A DNA stretch of 64,000 nucleotides from Candidatus Paracaedibacteraceae bacterium (GTDB lineage Bacteria > Pseudomonadota > Alphaproteobacteria > Paracaedibacterales > CAIOTO01), in the NCBI GenBank assembly GCA_030694965.1, contig JAUYTZ010000013.1, positions 145,491-209,490 on the forward strand. Reading direction: 5' to 3'. Each line of letters opens with the position of its first letter. The stretch's first letter is position 1. Shown piece after piece: positions 8,935-18,799 of this stretch. The position numbers and the translations under genes are program-made. Below the pieces are notes generated by a model. That model ran no database searches and had not been told where the DNA came from. It was given only the letters and a program-made list of their open reading frames with translations.

Positions 8935-10552
8935 GAATAAGCTCATCATTTGTTTTTACTGTTATATTTTCTTTTGAAGCAAAAGATACTTTATTGTCAA
9001 AAGGCACATCAACTCGTGTGTCAGCTGTAACTAAAAACTTTCTATAGCTATCTTGCTTAAAGAAGCTTGGCACTTCATTGCCAAAACCTTTTACATTTCG
9101 ATCATAATAATTTGAGTACTGCGATTCACGATGATGATTACTCTTGACAAAAGACGTTTCAACCACAGGAGCTACAACATCAAAAGATTCGCCTTTTACT
9201 AGATTAAAGTCAGACGTAGGTTTGTTTTTTTGAATAAGACGAGGTCTTTTTTTCTCAACAGTATTTTTTAAAGCTGAAACAGAAACAGCTATTGCTTCGG
9301 TCGACAGCTCCTCAACGGCAAGCAATTGAGCATTTTCTTGTTTTTTAATCTTAATTTTCTTAGCAGGTCTTTTTTCAACATCGTTCTTAACCAATGGCGC
9401 TTTATTTAATAGCTCAGCAGGAATAACAAGTTCAGCAATAACCTGTTGTGTCAATGTTTTAATAGCAGCCCACTGTTTTTGGTCACGTGCCTCAACAAGT
9501 GTTACAGAATAACCAGATTTACCTGCACGCCCTGTTCGACCAATACGATGAACATAATCTTCCGCATTAATAGGAACATCAAAGTTAATAACAAGACCTA
9601 AATCCTCAACATCCAGTCCTCGTGCAGCAACATCACTGGCAACCAGAATGTGCGTTTCACCTGCTTTAAACTTTTCGACGGTTAAATTACGCATTGATTG
9701 CTGCAAATCACCATGCAAGCTATCTACAGAAAAACCATGCCTGCTCAATGAACTTAAAAGTGTCTTAATTTGGGTTTTTCGATTGCAAAAAATAATTGTT
9801 GGGATTTTTATTCCGTCTTTAACACCGTATTTAGCTAAGCAGTATCGCATTGCGATGCGCTTTTCTTTATCAGGCGCCATTACAAAAAATTGCTCGATTG
9901 ATGCAACTGTACTGCCTGATCGTGAGGTATTAATAATCTTTGGGGCCAACATAAATTGCGATGTTAATTTTTTAATTTCATCATTATAAGTTGCGCTAAA
10001 TAGCATTGTTTGGCGTGATACAGGGATACGCTCCATAATGCGCTTAACGTCAGGCAAAAAGCCCATATCAAGCATGCGGTCAGCTTCATCGATCACAACA
10101 TACCGAATACCAATAAGCATCAACTTTTCGCGCTCACAAAGATCAAGCAAACGGCCTGGGGTTACAATTAGTACATCTGGATTTAATTTAATAATTTTTT
10201 CTTGTTGAGTCATTGACTCACCACCAACAAGCAAAGCTGCTTTTAGCAAACCATTTGAAAAACGCTCAAATTGATCAAAGACTTGCAAAGCCAATTCGCG
10301 TGTAGGCTCCATAACAATCGCACGCGGCATACGTGCTTTTAAAGGCATTTCACCAAGAATATGCAAAAGAGGTAATAAAAAGGAAGCTGTTTTGCCACTT
10401 CCCGTTTGCGCAGACGCAATAATATCTTGCCCTCGTAAAACGATTGGAATGGCTTGTTCCTGAATAGGTGTGGGTGTATCAAACCCTAATTGAGCTAAGT
10501 GTTGACACAAAGGTTCATTTAATCCTAAGTGTTCAAATGAGAATTGTTTCAA
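8924..10552 (-). CDS. DEAD-box ATP-dependent RNA helicase, RhlE-like
   Basis: This is a 542-residue DEAD-box RNA helicase. It has the Q motif (TPTPIQEQAIP), motif I AQTGSGKT, Ia PTRELALQ, Ib TPGRLLD, II DEAD (DEADRMLDMGF), III SAT, IV-VI including ARGLDVEDLG and HRIGRTGRAG. The core ends near residue 375; about 165 residues of a basic, low-complexity tail follow and probably bind RNA. The order of motifs and the DRMLDMGF stretch resemble RhlE. Members of this family help ribosome assembly, often at low temperature, and mRNA turnover. It is transcribed with dut. Confidence 0.92.
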   Translation of the reverse strand: MKQFSFEHLGLNEPLCQHLAQLGFDTPTPIQEQAIPIVLRGQDIIASAQTGSGKTASFLLPLLHILGEMPLKARMPRAIVMEPTRELALQVFDQFERFSNGLLKAALLVGGESMTQQEKIIKLNPDVLIVTPGRLLDLCEREKLMLIGIRYVVIDEADRMLDMGFLPDVKRIMERIPVSRQTMLFSATYNDEIKKLTSQFMLAPKIINTSRSGSTVASIEQFFVMAPDKEKRIAMRYCLAKYGVKDGIKIPTIIFCNRKTQIKTLLSSLSRHGFSVDSLHGDLQQSMRNLTVEKFKAGETHILVASDVAARGLDVEDLGLVINFDVPINAEDYVHRIGRTGRAGKSGYSVTLVEARDQKQWAAIKTLTQQVIAELVIPAELLNKAPLVKNDVEKRPAKKIKIKKQENAQLLAVEELSTEAIAVSVSALKNTVEKKRPRLIQKNKPTSDFNLVKGESFDVVAPVVETSFVKSNHHRESQYSNYYDRNVKGFGNEVPSFFKQDSYRKFLVTADTRVDVPFDNKVSFASKENITVKTNDELIHEN

Positions 10553-10638
10553 ATTTTTGAGTCCTTAAAATCTCTTTTGTGGTGAAGGGTGTACTAATAA
10601 AATGCATCAAACTTTATCTATTTGTTTATTTAAATGAA

Positions 10639-11115
10639 TTATTTGTTAAAGGAGTTAATTGTTTTTAAGACAATATCCCAATGACCAGATACTTTTACTT
10701 TACGCCAAATATGACGGATTGTAAATGAGTCGTCAATATAAAATGTTGACCTTTCGATTCCAAAATATGTTTTTCCATACATAGATTTTTGCTTCCAAAC
10801 ACCAAATGCTTCACAAAGAACACCGTCAGAATCACTTAGTAATGGGAAGTTTAAATCAAATTTAGACGTAAAATTTTCGTGCGATTTAAATTCATCTTTT
10901 GAGACTCCAAAAACTAAACATTTATGCTTCTTAAACTCAGATAAAAGATCACGCAATTCACATGCTTGCTGCGTACACCCAGATGTATTGTCCTTTGGAT
11001 AAAAATATAAAATAATAGGTGTTCCTTTATACATATCTAAGGAAAACTCATTGCCATTTTTGTCCTTTAACAAACAATAAGGAACAACAGTGTTTAATAA
11101 TTCATCTACAACCAT
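10639..11115 (-). CDS. bcp: Thioredoxin-dependent peroxiredoxin, Bcp/PrxQ type
   Basis: This protein reduces hydrogen peroxide and organic hydroperoxides in the cytoplasm using thioredoxin. The active-site stretch DNTSGCTQQACELRD carries the peroxidatic cysteine and, five residues later, the resolving cysteine of the PrxQ class; the usual TPGCT is TSGCT here. I start it at the ATG at 11115 (MVVDELLNTV), overlapping the end of the antiporter gene by ten bases; a longer frame to 11163 would lie within that gene. The length of about 158 residues is typical. The overlap suggests an operon with the antiporter. Confidence 0.93.
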   Translation of the reverse strand: MVVDELLNTVVPYCLLKDKNGNEFSLDMYKGTPIILYFYPKDNTSGCTQQACELRDLLSEFKKHKCLVFGVSKDEFKSHENFTSKFDLNFPLLSDSDGVLCEAFGVWKQKSMYGKTYFGIERSTFYIDDSFTIRHIWRKVKVSGHWDIVLKTINSFNK

Positions 11116-12434
11116 AATAAACTCATAATAAAAAAGAGGGGTATCAATATAAACACTGACCAAATCATATACCCAAAAAAGCTAGGCATTTTAACATCAT
11201 ATTGCAGAGCAATACTCCGTACCATGAAATTAGGAGCATTTCCAATGTATGTTAGCGCACCCATAAACACAGCACCAAGAGAAATTGCACTTAAAATTAA
11301 AGAATGCGTTGTTGTCAATTGAAGCACATTACCACCAGCAAGCTCAAAAAAAACAATATATGTTGGTGCATTATCCAAAAATGATGAAAAGAAGCCTGTA
11401 AGCCAAAAGTAATACTGAGCAGGATCTTTTGTATTCATCAATGCAAGTAACGATGCAAATGGCCCATTTTTTCCAGCAACAAGCATTTGGCTAACAGGGG
11501 CAAGTGTTATAAAAATACATAAAAAAACGCGTGCAATTTCAGACACAGGCTGAAAGCTAAAAAACTGTTTATCATGAATATAACGTGGCGTTATTTTGAA
11601 CGACAGAAATCCTAAAGCAATAAATACAAACAAACGCAAACAATCTGAAGACGTGATAGAAACATCGTAGACTTGAAGAAACTGAATATTTTGAATACTT
11701 GGTACGCCAACAACAGTAAACACAACAAAAAGAAGAAGCAAAATATTACGCTTTCCTTCGACCGATATATTTAAATTAGGACTAAGCAATTTAACTTTTT
11801 CTTTTTTAAAAAAATACAAATCAACGCACCAATATAAGCCAAACAAGCAAATAAGAACAAATATAAATGGCTGCCATAAATTTAAAAGCGGCCACGAAAA
11901 AGGAACGCCCTTAAGATAACCCAAAAACAAGGGAGGATCACCAAGAGGTGTTAAACATCCAGCAATATTAGATACAATGAAAATAAAGAAAACAACTGTA
12001 TGGACAACGTAGGATCGGTTTTTATTCAGGTTCAAAATAGGACGAATAAAAAGAATCGAAGCACCCGTTGTTCCAATAAAACTTGCCATCACAGACGCCA
12101 CCATTAACAGGCTTACATTTTTTATAGGAGTTCCACGTGAATCCAAATTAATGTGTATTCCACCCGAAATTGTAAACAGCGCAAAAATAAGAGCAACAAA
12201 AGGAACATAATCTCCCCAAACAGTATGCAGCAACACATGATATGTTTCTAAGTGTGAAGAGCTTAAAGCAATAGCAAAAACACCAAATGCAGCCCAAAAA
12301 ATAAGGAGAAAAATTTCAAATCGATGCCAAAAAGCCGGCATTAGTTGCGGCAAAAACGCAAGACTCAAAAGGAGCCCAATAAAAGGTATAGCCTGCCAAA
12401 AACAATACATGCGACTCACATAAGCTAAATACAA
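11106..12434 (-). CDS. NhaD-like sodium/proton antiporter (ion transporter superfamily)
   Basis: This 442-residue polytopic inner-membrane protein has about twelve hydrophobic segments. The strings GGIHINLDSRG, IGTTGASILFIRP and SNIAGCLTPLGDPPLF are typical of the putative Na+/H+ antiporters related to NhaD and the ArsB/CitM superfamily. It probably exports sodium against protons and helps pH homeostasis. The substrate is assigned by family only. It is followed by the overlapping peroxiredoxin gene. The upstream 465-bp gap is the probable location of its promoter or of that of the opposite neighbour. Confidence 0.85.
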   Translation of the reverse strand: MYLAYVSRMYCFWQAIPFIGLLLSLAFLPQLMPAFWHRFEIFLLIFWAAFGVFAIALSSSHLETYHVLLHTVWGDYVPFVALIFALFTISGGIHINLDSRGTPIKNVSLLMVASVMASFIGTTGASILFIRPILNLNKNRSYVVHTVVFFIFIVSNIAGCLTPLGDPPLFLGYLKGVPFSWPLLNLWQPFIFVLICLFGLYWCVDLYFFKKEKVKLLSPNLNISVEGKRNILLLLFVVFTVVGVPSIQNIQFLQVYDVSITSSDCLRLFVFIALGFLSFKITPRYIHDKQFFSFQPVSEIARVFLCIFITLAPVSQMLVAGKNGPFASLLALMNTKDPAQYYFWLTGFFSSFLDNAPTYIVFFELAGGNVLQLTTTHSLILSAISLGAVFMGALTYIGNAPNFMVRSIALQYDVKMPSFFGYMIWSVFILIPLFFIMSLLWL

Positions 12435-12785
12435 TTAATAATTAGTCTAACTGGCTTCAAGCAACGGCTCAATAAAATTAGTGAATGACACACCAGCAAT
12501 CTTATAAAGAATAAGATATTTTGGCAAATACATGCCTATCGTGATTGAAAGTATTGCATTTTTCCAAATTTTATTAAAAAACAAGAGTTTGTTAATTCTG
12601 CACCTTTTTTTAAACAGAAAGACCTTAAAAATATAAATTTATTTCTTTTTTCAATTAAGCTTGCATTTAAAATGGAAAGACCCCTTTCAAGCAACTTTGC
12701 AAAGGTTTCAAACTTAGGCTCTCCTGCTGTGCAGAATTGATTCCATCAATCTGATTTTCCTCTGGTCATTTTTTTAGAGGTCCCT

Positions 12786-12829
12786 ATAGTTAGTACTTGC
12801 GCTTCTAATAGTTAGTACTTGCGCTTCTA
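12786..12829. repeat. Perfect tandem duplication of 22 bp, flanked by an inverted heptamer
   Basis: A 22-base unit that begins ATAGTTAGTACTTGCG occurs twice in exact tandem (12786-12807 and 12808-12829). The pair is bracketed by CCTATAG (12783-12789) and CTATAGG (12827-12833), which are reverse complements. The surrounding gap 12435-12899 (465 bp) contains no credible gene; two GAAAGACC strings and a stretch near 12670-12770 look like decayed sequence, but I cannot identify its source. Confidence 0.75.
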
Positions 12830-12899
12830 TAGGTAACTTCTTTTTTGATGCATGGTCTTGAGCCTTAATTAAACGTACACTTTTTATAGACTCTAATTT

Positions 12900-14168
12900 T
12901 TAGTCAAATTTTGTACCAAGCAGCGAAGAAATTGCATCAAGACCTGGCAAATTCTTGATTGGTCCCAGGGCTGTTAGCGTTGGCTTCTTTGTTATAATAG
13001 TTGCGGCGACATTTAATAAATCTGTTTTGGCAACAGCATCAATTTTAGCGCAAATACTTTCAGGCGATACTGGCGCACCGTAAATCAAAATCTGATTTGC
13101 TTGACGTTCACAACGATTTGATGTGCTTTCCATCCCCATAAGAAGACCTGCTTTAATTTGTGTTTTCGCGCGCTTAATTTCTTCATCAGTTACATTAATT
13201 GACATTTTACAAAGTTCTTCGCACATAACAGGAATCAATTCAGCAACTTCATTTTCGCCAGTTCCAGCATACACTTGAAAAATTCCAGAATCACGATAAC
13301 TTGATGTGCTGGACTGAACCGTATAAACAAGACCGCGTTTTTCTCGAATTTCTTGGAACAATCGTGAGGACATCCCTCCTCCCAAAATTGTTGAATACAC
13401 CATCATTGCGTAATAATCAGGATGAGAAAAAGGAACGCCCTCAAATCCTAAAATAATATGCGCTTGCTCAAGTTCTTTTTCTTGTCTAAATTCACCGCCT
13501 TTATAAACCGAAGGTTTTACAATCAACGGACGATCTTTTGGCATCGTGTCAAAATGTCGTTGACACAAAGCAACAACTGCATCATGTGATACATTTCCTG
13601 CCGCCGAAAACACCATATTCGACAAACTATAATGATCAGACATATATGTACTAACTTGCTTAGGCGTAAGCGCCTTGATTACATCTTCTGTACCTAATGT
13701 CGGCCAACCCATCGGTTGATCTGGGTAACATGTTTCTTGAAAATAATCAAAAACAACATCATCAGGCGTGTCATTTGTTTGTCCTATTTCTTGCAAAACA
13801 ACACCTTGCTCACGTACAAACTCATCTTTATCAAAAGTAGAATGCTGCAAAATATCTGAAAGCAAATCAACAGCCAATGGTAGATCGTCTTTTAAAATAC
13901 GAGCATAATACGCCGTCACTTCACGCGCCGTATACGCGTTCAGATATCCACCAACTGATTCAATTTCTTCAGCAATTTGAACAGCTGTGCGTCGCTTTGT
14001 TCCCTTAAAGGCCATGTGTTCCAACATGTGCGCAATACCATTAATATCTTTTGTCTCATGGCGTGTTCCAACATTAAACCACGCACCGCATGAAATAGTT
14101 TGAACCGAATTATTTGTGTTTGTCACAATGCGAAGACCGCTAGGCAAGGTTGTTGTTTGAATGGTCAT
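12900..14168 (-). CDS. M16-family zinc peptidase (processing-peptidase type)
   Basis: This 422-residue metallopeptidase belongs to family M16, subfamily B, the group that gave rise to the mitochondrial processing peptidase beta subunit. The inverted zinc motif HMLEH (HxxEH) is near residue 50, with the distal zinc ligand glutamate in the TAREVTAYYA helix region that follows. The C-terminal half has the glycine-rich stretch ILGGGMSSRLFQEIREKRGL that recognises substrate. No signal peptide is visible, so it may be cytoplasmic or handled by another route. It lies alone on the minus strand and diverges from alaS with 165 bp between. Confidence 0.93.
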   Translation of the reverse strand: MTIQTTTLPSGLRIVTNTNNSVQTISCGAWFNVGTRHETKDINGIAHMLEHMAFKGTKRRTAVQIAEEIESVGGYLNAYTAREVTAYYARILKDDLPLAVDLLSDILQHSTFDKDEFVREQGVVLQEIGQTNDTPDDVVFDYFQETCYPDQPMGWPTLGTEDVIKALTPKQVSTYMSDHYSLSNMVFSAAGNVSHDAVVALCQRHFDTMPKDRPLIVKPSVYKGGEFRQEKELEQAHIILGFEGVPFSHPDYYAMMVYSTILGGGMSSRLFQEIREKRGLVYTVQSSTSSYRDSGIFQVYAGTGENEVAELIPVMCEELCKMSINVTDEEIKRAKTQIKAGLLMGMESTSNRCERQANQILIYGAPVSPESICAKIDAVAKTDLLNVAATIITKKPTLTALGPIKNLPGLDAISSLLGTKFD

Positions 14169-14333
14169 TTTAATTCCCTACATGGCTTTTTTTATACGTT
14201 AAGTCTAGGTTAACTCTTTTTGCAAGCAACGTAAATAATGTCTTACTAAACATGAACATTTTCAATGGTTTTTGTTTAGCACCTAGGTTACACTAATAGT
14301 AATCTTTAAATAAAAATAGGACACTTTTTTTTC

Positions 14334-16925
14334 ATGAAAACGCTTGCAGACATTAGACGCACCTTTATTGATTATTTTATACAAAACGGACACACACATG
14401 TAGCCTCTAGTCCACTTGTGCCACAAAATGATCCAACGCTCATGTTCACTGCAGCCGGCATGGTTCAATTTAAAGATTTATTCACTGGCATAGAAAAACG
14501 CAGCTATACACGTGCTGTTACATCACAAAAATGTGTGCGCGCAGGCGGAAAGCATAATGACCTTGATAATGTTGGCTACACTGCGCGCCACCATACATTT
14601 TTTGAAATGCTTGGAAACTTTTCATTTGGAGATTACTTTAAAGAAGAAGCTATTTACCTTGCGCATAATCTTATCACCAAAGAATATGGCCTTGATCAAA
14701 AACGTTTATTAGTTACTGTTTATGCAGATGACGATGAAGCTGTCGCACTTTGGAAAAAAATTGGCGGCTTTACAGATGATAAAATTATTCGCATAGCAAC
14801 CTCTGACAACTTTTGGTCAATGGGCGACACAGGACCATGCGGACCATGCTCTGAGATTTTCTTTGATCACGGCGATAAAATTGCAGGCGGCCCTCCAGGT
14901 TCACCTGATGAAGATGGTGATCGCTTTATTGAAATTTGGAATCTTGTATTCATGCAATTTGAACAGATGGCAGATGGCACTCGCATAAAGCTACCTAACC
15001 CATCTATTGATACAGGCATGGGACTTGAACGCGTTTCATCCGTTTTACAAGGCAAGCACAATAACTTTGACACAGACTTATTTGCAGCATTAATTGATGC
15101 ATCACAATCATTAACAGGAAATACAAGCCTTCGCCAATCGCACAATGTAATTGCCGATCACTTACGTGCAAGCGCGTTCTTAATTGCAGATGGTGTATTG
15201 CCATCAAATGAAGGGCGTGGTTATGTTTTGCGTCGTATTATGCGTCGTGGTATGCGCCATGCGCATATTTTAGGCGCAAAAAACCCTTTAATGTGGCAAC
15301 TAGTACCGGCATTGATTCAACAAATGGGCGAAGCATTTCCAGAGATTTGCCGCACAAAAACACTGATTGAACAAACATTGCTACTTGAAGAAGAACGTTT
15401 CCGTCAAACGCTTGACCGAGGCCTTAAAGTTCTCAATGAAAGCACAAGCACTCTTAGTCCAAATGAACCACTTCCAGGTCATGTTGCATTTCGCTTATAT
15501 GACACTTATGGTTTTCCTCTTGATTTAACACAAGACGTTTTGCGCGGTGAAAATCGTGAAGTTGACGTATTTGGCTTTAATTCAAATATGGAAGAGCAAC
15601 GTAAAAAAGCGCGTGCATCTTGGGTTGGCACTGGCGATAATGTACAAGAACAAATTTGGTTTGATGTGCGCGAACAGCATGGTGCAACCGATTTTTTAGG
15701 ATACGCAACTGCAAATACTGAAGCAGTTATCCAATCAATTATCAAAGAAGGAAAATGCGTAAAAGAAGCAATTGCAGGCGATCAAGTTTGGGTGGTATTA
15801 AATCAAACACCATTTTATGCAGAATCAGGCGGTCAAGTTGGCGACACTGGCACAATTAAAAGTATTGTAGAAGAAAATGGTTTTACGTTAAATGTAACCG
15901 ATTGTGTTAAAAAAGTAGACTCACTTTTTGCGCATCTTGCAACCGTTGTAAGCGGGATTATTTGTGAAAATGCACCTGTTAAAGTGCACGTTGACAGCGA
16001 GCGGCGCAACCAAATTGCAGCAAACCATTCAGCAACGCATTTATTACAAGCAGCCCTTCGCACCGTTCTTGGTGATCATGTGTGTCAAAAAGGGTCACTA
16101 GTTGATGCAAATCGTTTACGTTTTGATTTCACCCACCAAAAAGCATTGACGAATGAAGAATGGACAACCGTAGAGCGGCTAGTAAACAAACAAATTTACG
16201 TAAATCAAACCGTACAAATTAAATTAGCAACACCAGAAAAAGCAATTGAAGAAGGTGCCATGGCATTATTTGGCGAGCGTTATGGAGATGAAGTGCGCGT
16301 TGTTTCTCTTGGTAGTGATCGCTTTTCAGTCGAACTTTGTGGCGGCATTCATGTCAAAGCAACAGGCGACATTGGTATTTTTAAACTTATGTCTGAAAGC
16401 AGCGTATCATCAGGCGTGCGCCGCATCGAAGCTATTACAAGCCTTTCTGTTTTAAATTATTTGAACACCACAGAAGAAACGTTATCAATAGAGCGTGAGC
16501 AAAACAAAAAAACCCAAAATGATCTTAACAAACAAATTCAAGATTTAAAAAAAGAACTTGCGCTAAATTCTGACGCCGCAGCTGTAGCTACACGTTCTAA
16601 ACGTATTGGCAACTACAACACAATGTCTAGAACTTTTGTTAATGTATCTGCAAATGACTTAAAATCAGTTGTGGATAAATTAAAATCAGAAATTGAGAGT
16701 GGTATAGTTATTGTTACCAGCACCGACGATAATGGAAAAGTATCATTAGTCGTAGGCGTTACAAGTGATTTAACCTCACGTATAAGTGCTGTAGATCTGG
16801 CACGCCGAGGCGCTGAAATTCTTGGTGGACAAGGTGGTGGCGGTCGTCCTGACCTTGCCCAAGCAGGCGGCATCAATGCAGATGCAATTAGTGGACTTGT
16901 AGAAAAATTAATTGCGGGATTATGA
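14334..16925 (+). CDS. alaS: Alanine-tRNA ligase
   Basis: AlaRS charges tRNA-Ala and edits mischarged Ser and Gly. The 863 residues contain the class II core from the start (IRRTFIDYF, RHHTFFEMLGNFSFGDYF), the tRNA-binding middle, and the editing domain with the zinc site HSATH near residue 570 and CGGIH near residue 675. A coiled-coil stretch with EREQNKKTQNDL follows, and the C-terminal DHHA1 domain ends with GGQGGGGRPDLAQAGG. All active-site regions are intact. The gene is transcribed alone, opposite to its left neighbour, and a hairpin follows the stop. Confidence 0.98.
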   Translation: MKTLADIRRTFIDYFIQNGHTHVASSPLVPQNDPTLMFTAAGMVQFKDLFTGIEKRSYTRAVTSQKCVRAGGKHNDLDNVGYTARHHTFFEMLGNFSFGDYFKEEAIYLAHNLITKEYGLDQKRLLVTVYADDDEAVALWKKIGGFTDDKIIRIATSDNFWSMGDTGPCGPCSEIFFDHGDKIAGGPPGSPDEDGDRFIEIWNLVFMQFEQMADGTRIKLPNPSIDTGMGLERVSSVLQGKHNNFDTDLFAALIDASQSLTGNTSLRQSHNVIADHLRASAFLIADGVLPSNEGRGYVLRRIMRRGMRHAHILGAKNPLMWQLVPALIQQMGEAFPEICRTKTLIEQTLLLEEERFRQTLDRGLKVLNESTSTLSPNEPLPGHVAFRLYDTYGFPLDLTQDVLRGENREVDVFGFNSNMEEQRKKARASWVGTGDNVQEQIWFDVREQHGATDFLGYATANTEAVIQSIIKEGKCVKEAIAGDQVWVVLNQTPFYAESGGQVGDTGTIKSIVEENGFTLNVTDCVKKVDSLFAHLATVVSGIICENAPVKVHVDSERRNQIAANHSATHLLQAALRTVLGDHVCQKGSLVDANRLRFDFTHQKALTNEEWTTVERLVNKQIYVNQTVQIKLATPEKAIEEGAMALFGERYGDEVRVVSLGSDRFSVELCGGIHVKATGDIGIFKLMSESSVSSGVRRIEAITSLSVLNYLNTTEETLSIEREQNKKTQNDLNKQIQDLKKELALNSDAAAVATRSKRIGNYNTMSRTFVNVSANDLKSVVDKLKSEIESGIVIVTSTDDNGKVSLVVGVTSDLTSRISAVDLARRGAEILGGQGGGGRPDLAQAGGINADAISGLVEKLIAGL

Positions 16926-16945
16926 TCCCTCTATTTCATGTAATT

Positions 16946-16971
16946 GAGTAGCTTTTCAAAGGCTACTCGTT
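16946..16971 (+). terminator. Hairpin after alaS
   Basis: GAGTAGC (16946-16952) pairs perfectly with GCTACTC (16962-16968) around a nine-base loop, 19 bases after the alaS stop. Only a short GTTT follows, so it is a modest Rho-independent terminator. The IS remnant begins ten bases later. Confidence 0.55.
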
Positions 16972-16980
16972 TCACCTAAT

Positions 16981-17267
16981 CATAATGTCAGTTTGACGTA
17001 AGGACCAGTTTTGTAAATGGCAGTTCATGAAACTTGACGGATGTTTTATTAGGTTTGAAAACATAAACGAGTAACGTGCGCACCAATAACAGATCTATGT
17101 CGTGTATGACTCACATAAAAAATATTTTTCAACTGATCAATTATGGTTTCAATCATACCTCTTTTACCCAAAAAGTATTCTTTTGCCGACTTAAGGATTT
17201 TCTGTTTCCTGTTTTCTTTGCTCAAGTCAATATTTTTCAAATATCCTTACGTCGGACTGATGTTATT
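16981..17267 (-). mobile_element. Remnant of an IS982-family insertion sequence
   Basis: A 287-bp segment between alaS and metG is bounded by imperfect inverted repeats: 16981-17006 and the complement of 17242-17267 agree at 19 of 26 positions, with the core GACGTAAGGA identical in both. The inside holds only the last part of a transposase gene on the minus strand. The piece therefore looks like an internally deleted, non-autonomous copy. The family call rests on the transposase fragment; I could not confirm the terminal sequence of the family from memory. Confidence 0.55.
17049..17240 (-). pseudogene. C-terminal fragment of an IS982-type transposase
   Basis: The 63-residue frame contains KRGMIETIIDQLKNI and HTRHRSV. 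These match the conserved C-terminal block of IS982 transposases (KR-x-IETI-x-DQLKN followed by E/SHTRHRS), including the catalytic glutamate region of the DDE domain. The N-terminal two thirds and the two catalytic aspartates are missing, and the last residues diverge from the family. The stop lies 43 bases from one inverted repeat, the geometry expected at an IS end. It cannot code for an active enzyme. Confidence 0.7.
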
Positions 17268-17281
17268 ATTGAACAAAAAAA

Positions 17282-18784
17282 TCAACTCTGAACACGCGGA
17301 AAAACACCTGTAGGTTCAGGTAATTTTGTGCCAGACAAAAGCTTTTGGTTTAATGCACAAAACAAACGGTCAGCCTCAGGCACAGCAAGTTGGTCCAAAA
17401 TTTTAGCGCTTGCAAGTGGAACTAAAGGCTGCGTTAAAATAGCTATTTGGCGAATAAAATCAGCCAGCACATACAAAACCGTATTCATACGGTTTGGATC
17501 TGTTTTCTTAAGTCCCCATGGTTTGTGTTCATCAACGTACTGATTTGCTTTCGCGATAAGTACCCACACACCTTCAGCATAACGGTTCACTTGCATGATG
17601 TCAGCTTGTGCCAAAAATTGTGCTGGCAATGTTAAAAATGTTGCATCTTCCCCTGTGAACACACCTGGTGTTGGAACAACTGCATTTCCATTTTTATAAA
17701 TAAATGAAAGGACACGTTGTACCAAATTTCCATACGCATTTGCCAAATCGCTATTTAACCTGTTGACCAGCGCTTGACGTGAAAAATCTCCGTCTTGCCC
17801 AAATGATACTTCACGAAGCAAGAAATAGCGCACGGCATCAATACCAAATGTATCAACCAATTCAATTGGATCAATTGTATTTCCAAGTGATTTTGATATC
17901 TTCACACCCTCATTTGTCCACCAACCATGTGCAAAAATTTGACGTGGCAAAGGTAAACCAGCTGCCATTAAGAACGCTGGCCAATAAACTGCATGAAAAC
18001 GTAAAATGTCTTTTCCAACAATATGAATCGCTTCTGGCCAAAACGTTTTAAAGTCGCCCCCTTCTTCATTCGGATACCCAAGAGCTGTCATGTAGTTTGT
18101 CAATGCATCTAGCCACACATACATAATATGCTTATCATCACCAGGAACAGGCACGCCCCACTTAAAACTAGTGCGAGAGACAGATAAATCAAGTAAGCCA
18201 CCTTCAACAAAACGAATTACTTCATTTCGACGCGAGTCAGGTGCAATAAAGTTTGGATTTGCTTTATAGTATGCAAGCAATTGGTCTTGATAGGCTGAAA
18301 GCCTAAAGAAATAACTTGGTTCAACAAGCCACTCAACTTCTGCTCCTGTAGGTGCTTTACCATTCACAAGATCTGATTCAGCATAAAAAGCCTCATCACG
18401 TACAGCATACCAACCTGCATATTCGCCAAGATAAATAGCACCGCTATCAATCAAACGTGCCCAAAGTGCTTGCGCTGCCTTAATATGACGAGGCTCTGTG
18501 GTGCGAATAAAGTCATTGTTTGTAACATCCATTTTATCAATTAAATGACGAAATGTTTGGGATACTGTGTCCACGAAATCTTGCGGGCTAACGCCAGCTA
18601 AAGCAGCAGCTTTTTCAACTTTTTGACCGTGTTCATCTGTACCAGTTAAAAACTTAACGTCCTTACCTTGAAGGCGCCAAAAACGTGCAAGCGTATCACA
18701 AGCCAATGTCGTATACGCATGACCGATATGCGGCTTATCATTCACGTAATAAATTGGCGTTGTGATATATGCAGCTGCTGTCAT
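17282..18784 (-). CDS. metG: Methionine-tRNA ligase
   Basis: MetRS charges initiator and elongator tRNA-Met. The 500 residues contain the class I signature (HIGHAYTTLACD), the TGTDEHGQKV stretch, and the KISKSLGN form of the KMSKS loop. The connective peptide (FYAESDLV...EEPSYFF type) lacks a zinc-binding CxxC knuckle, and the C-terminal dimerisation domain found in longer enzymes is absent; both are normal for this short subtype. The stop lies 15 bases from the IS remnant, which leaves little room for a native terminator. Confidence 0.97.
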   Translation of the reverse strand: MTAAAYITTPIYYVNDKPHIGHAYTTLACDTLARFWRLQGKDVKFLTGTDEHGQKVEKAAALAGVSPQDFVDTVSQTFRHLIDKMDVTNNDFIRTTEPRHIKAAQALWARLIDSGAIYLGEYAGWYAVRDEAFYAESDLVNGKAPTGAEVEWLVEPSYFFRLSAYQDQLLAYYKANPNFIAPDSRRNEVIRFVEGGLLDLSVSRTSFKWGVPVPGDDKHIMYVWLDALTNYMTALGYPNEEGGDFKTFWPEAIHIVGKDILRFHAVYWPAFLMAAGLPLPRQIFAHGWWTNEGVKISKSLGNTIDPIELVDTFGIDAVRYFLLREVSFGQDGDFSRQALVNRLNSDLANAYGNLVQRVLSFIYKNGNAVVPTPGVFTGEDATFLTLPAQFLAQADIMQVNRYAEGVWVLIAKANQYVDEHKPWGLKKTDPNRMNTVLYVLADFIRQIAILTQPLVPLASAKILDQLAVPEADRLFCALNQKLLSGTKLPEPTGVFPRVQS

Positions 18785-18799
18785 GAAAAATGATCCCTA

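Noticed and set aside
12670..12770. Possible transposase remnant in the gap before the M16 gene
   Set aside because: Minus-strand frames such as MTRGKSD are short and stop quickly, and I could not match them to any family.
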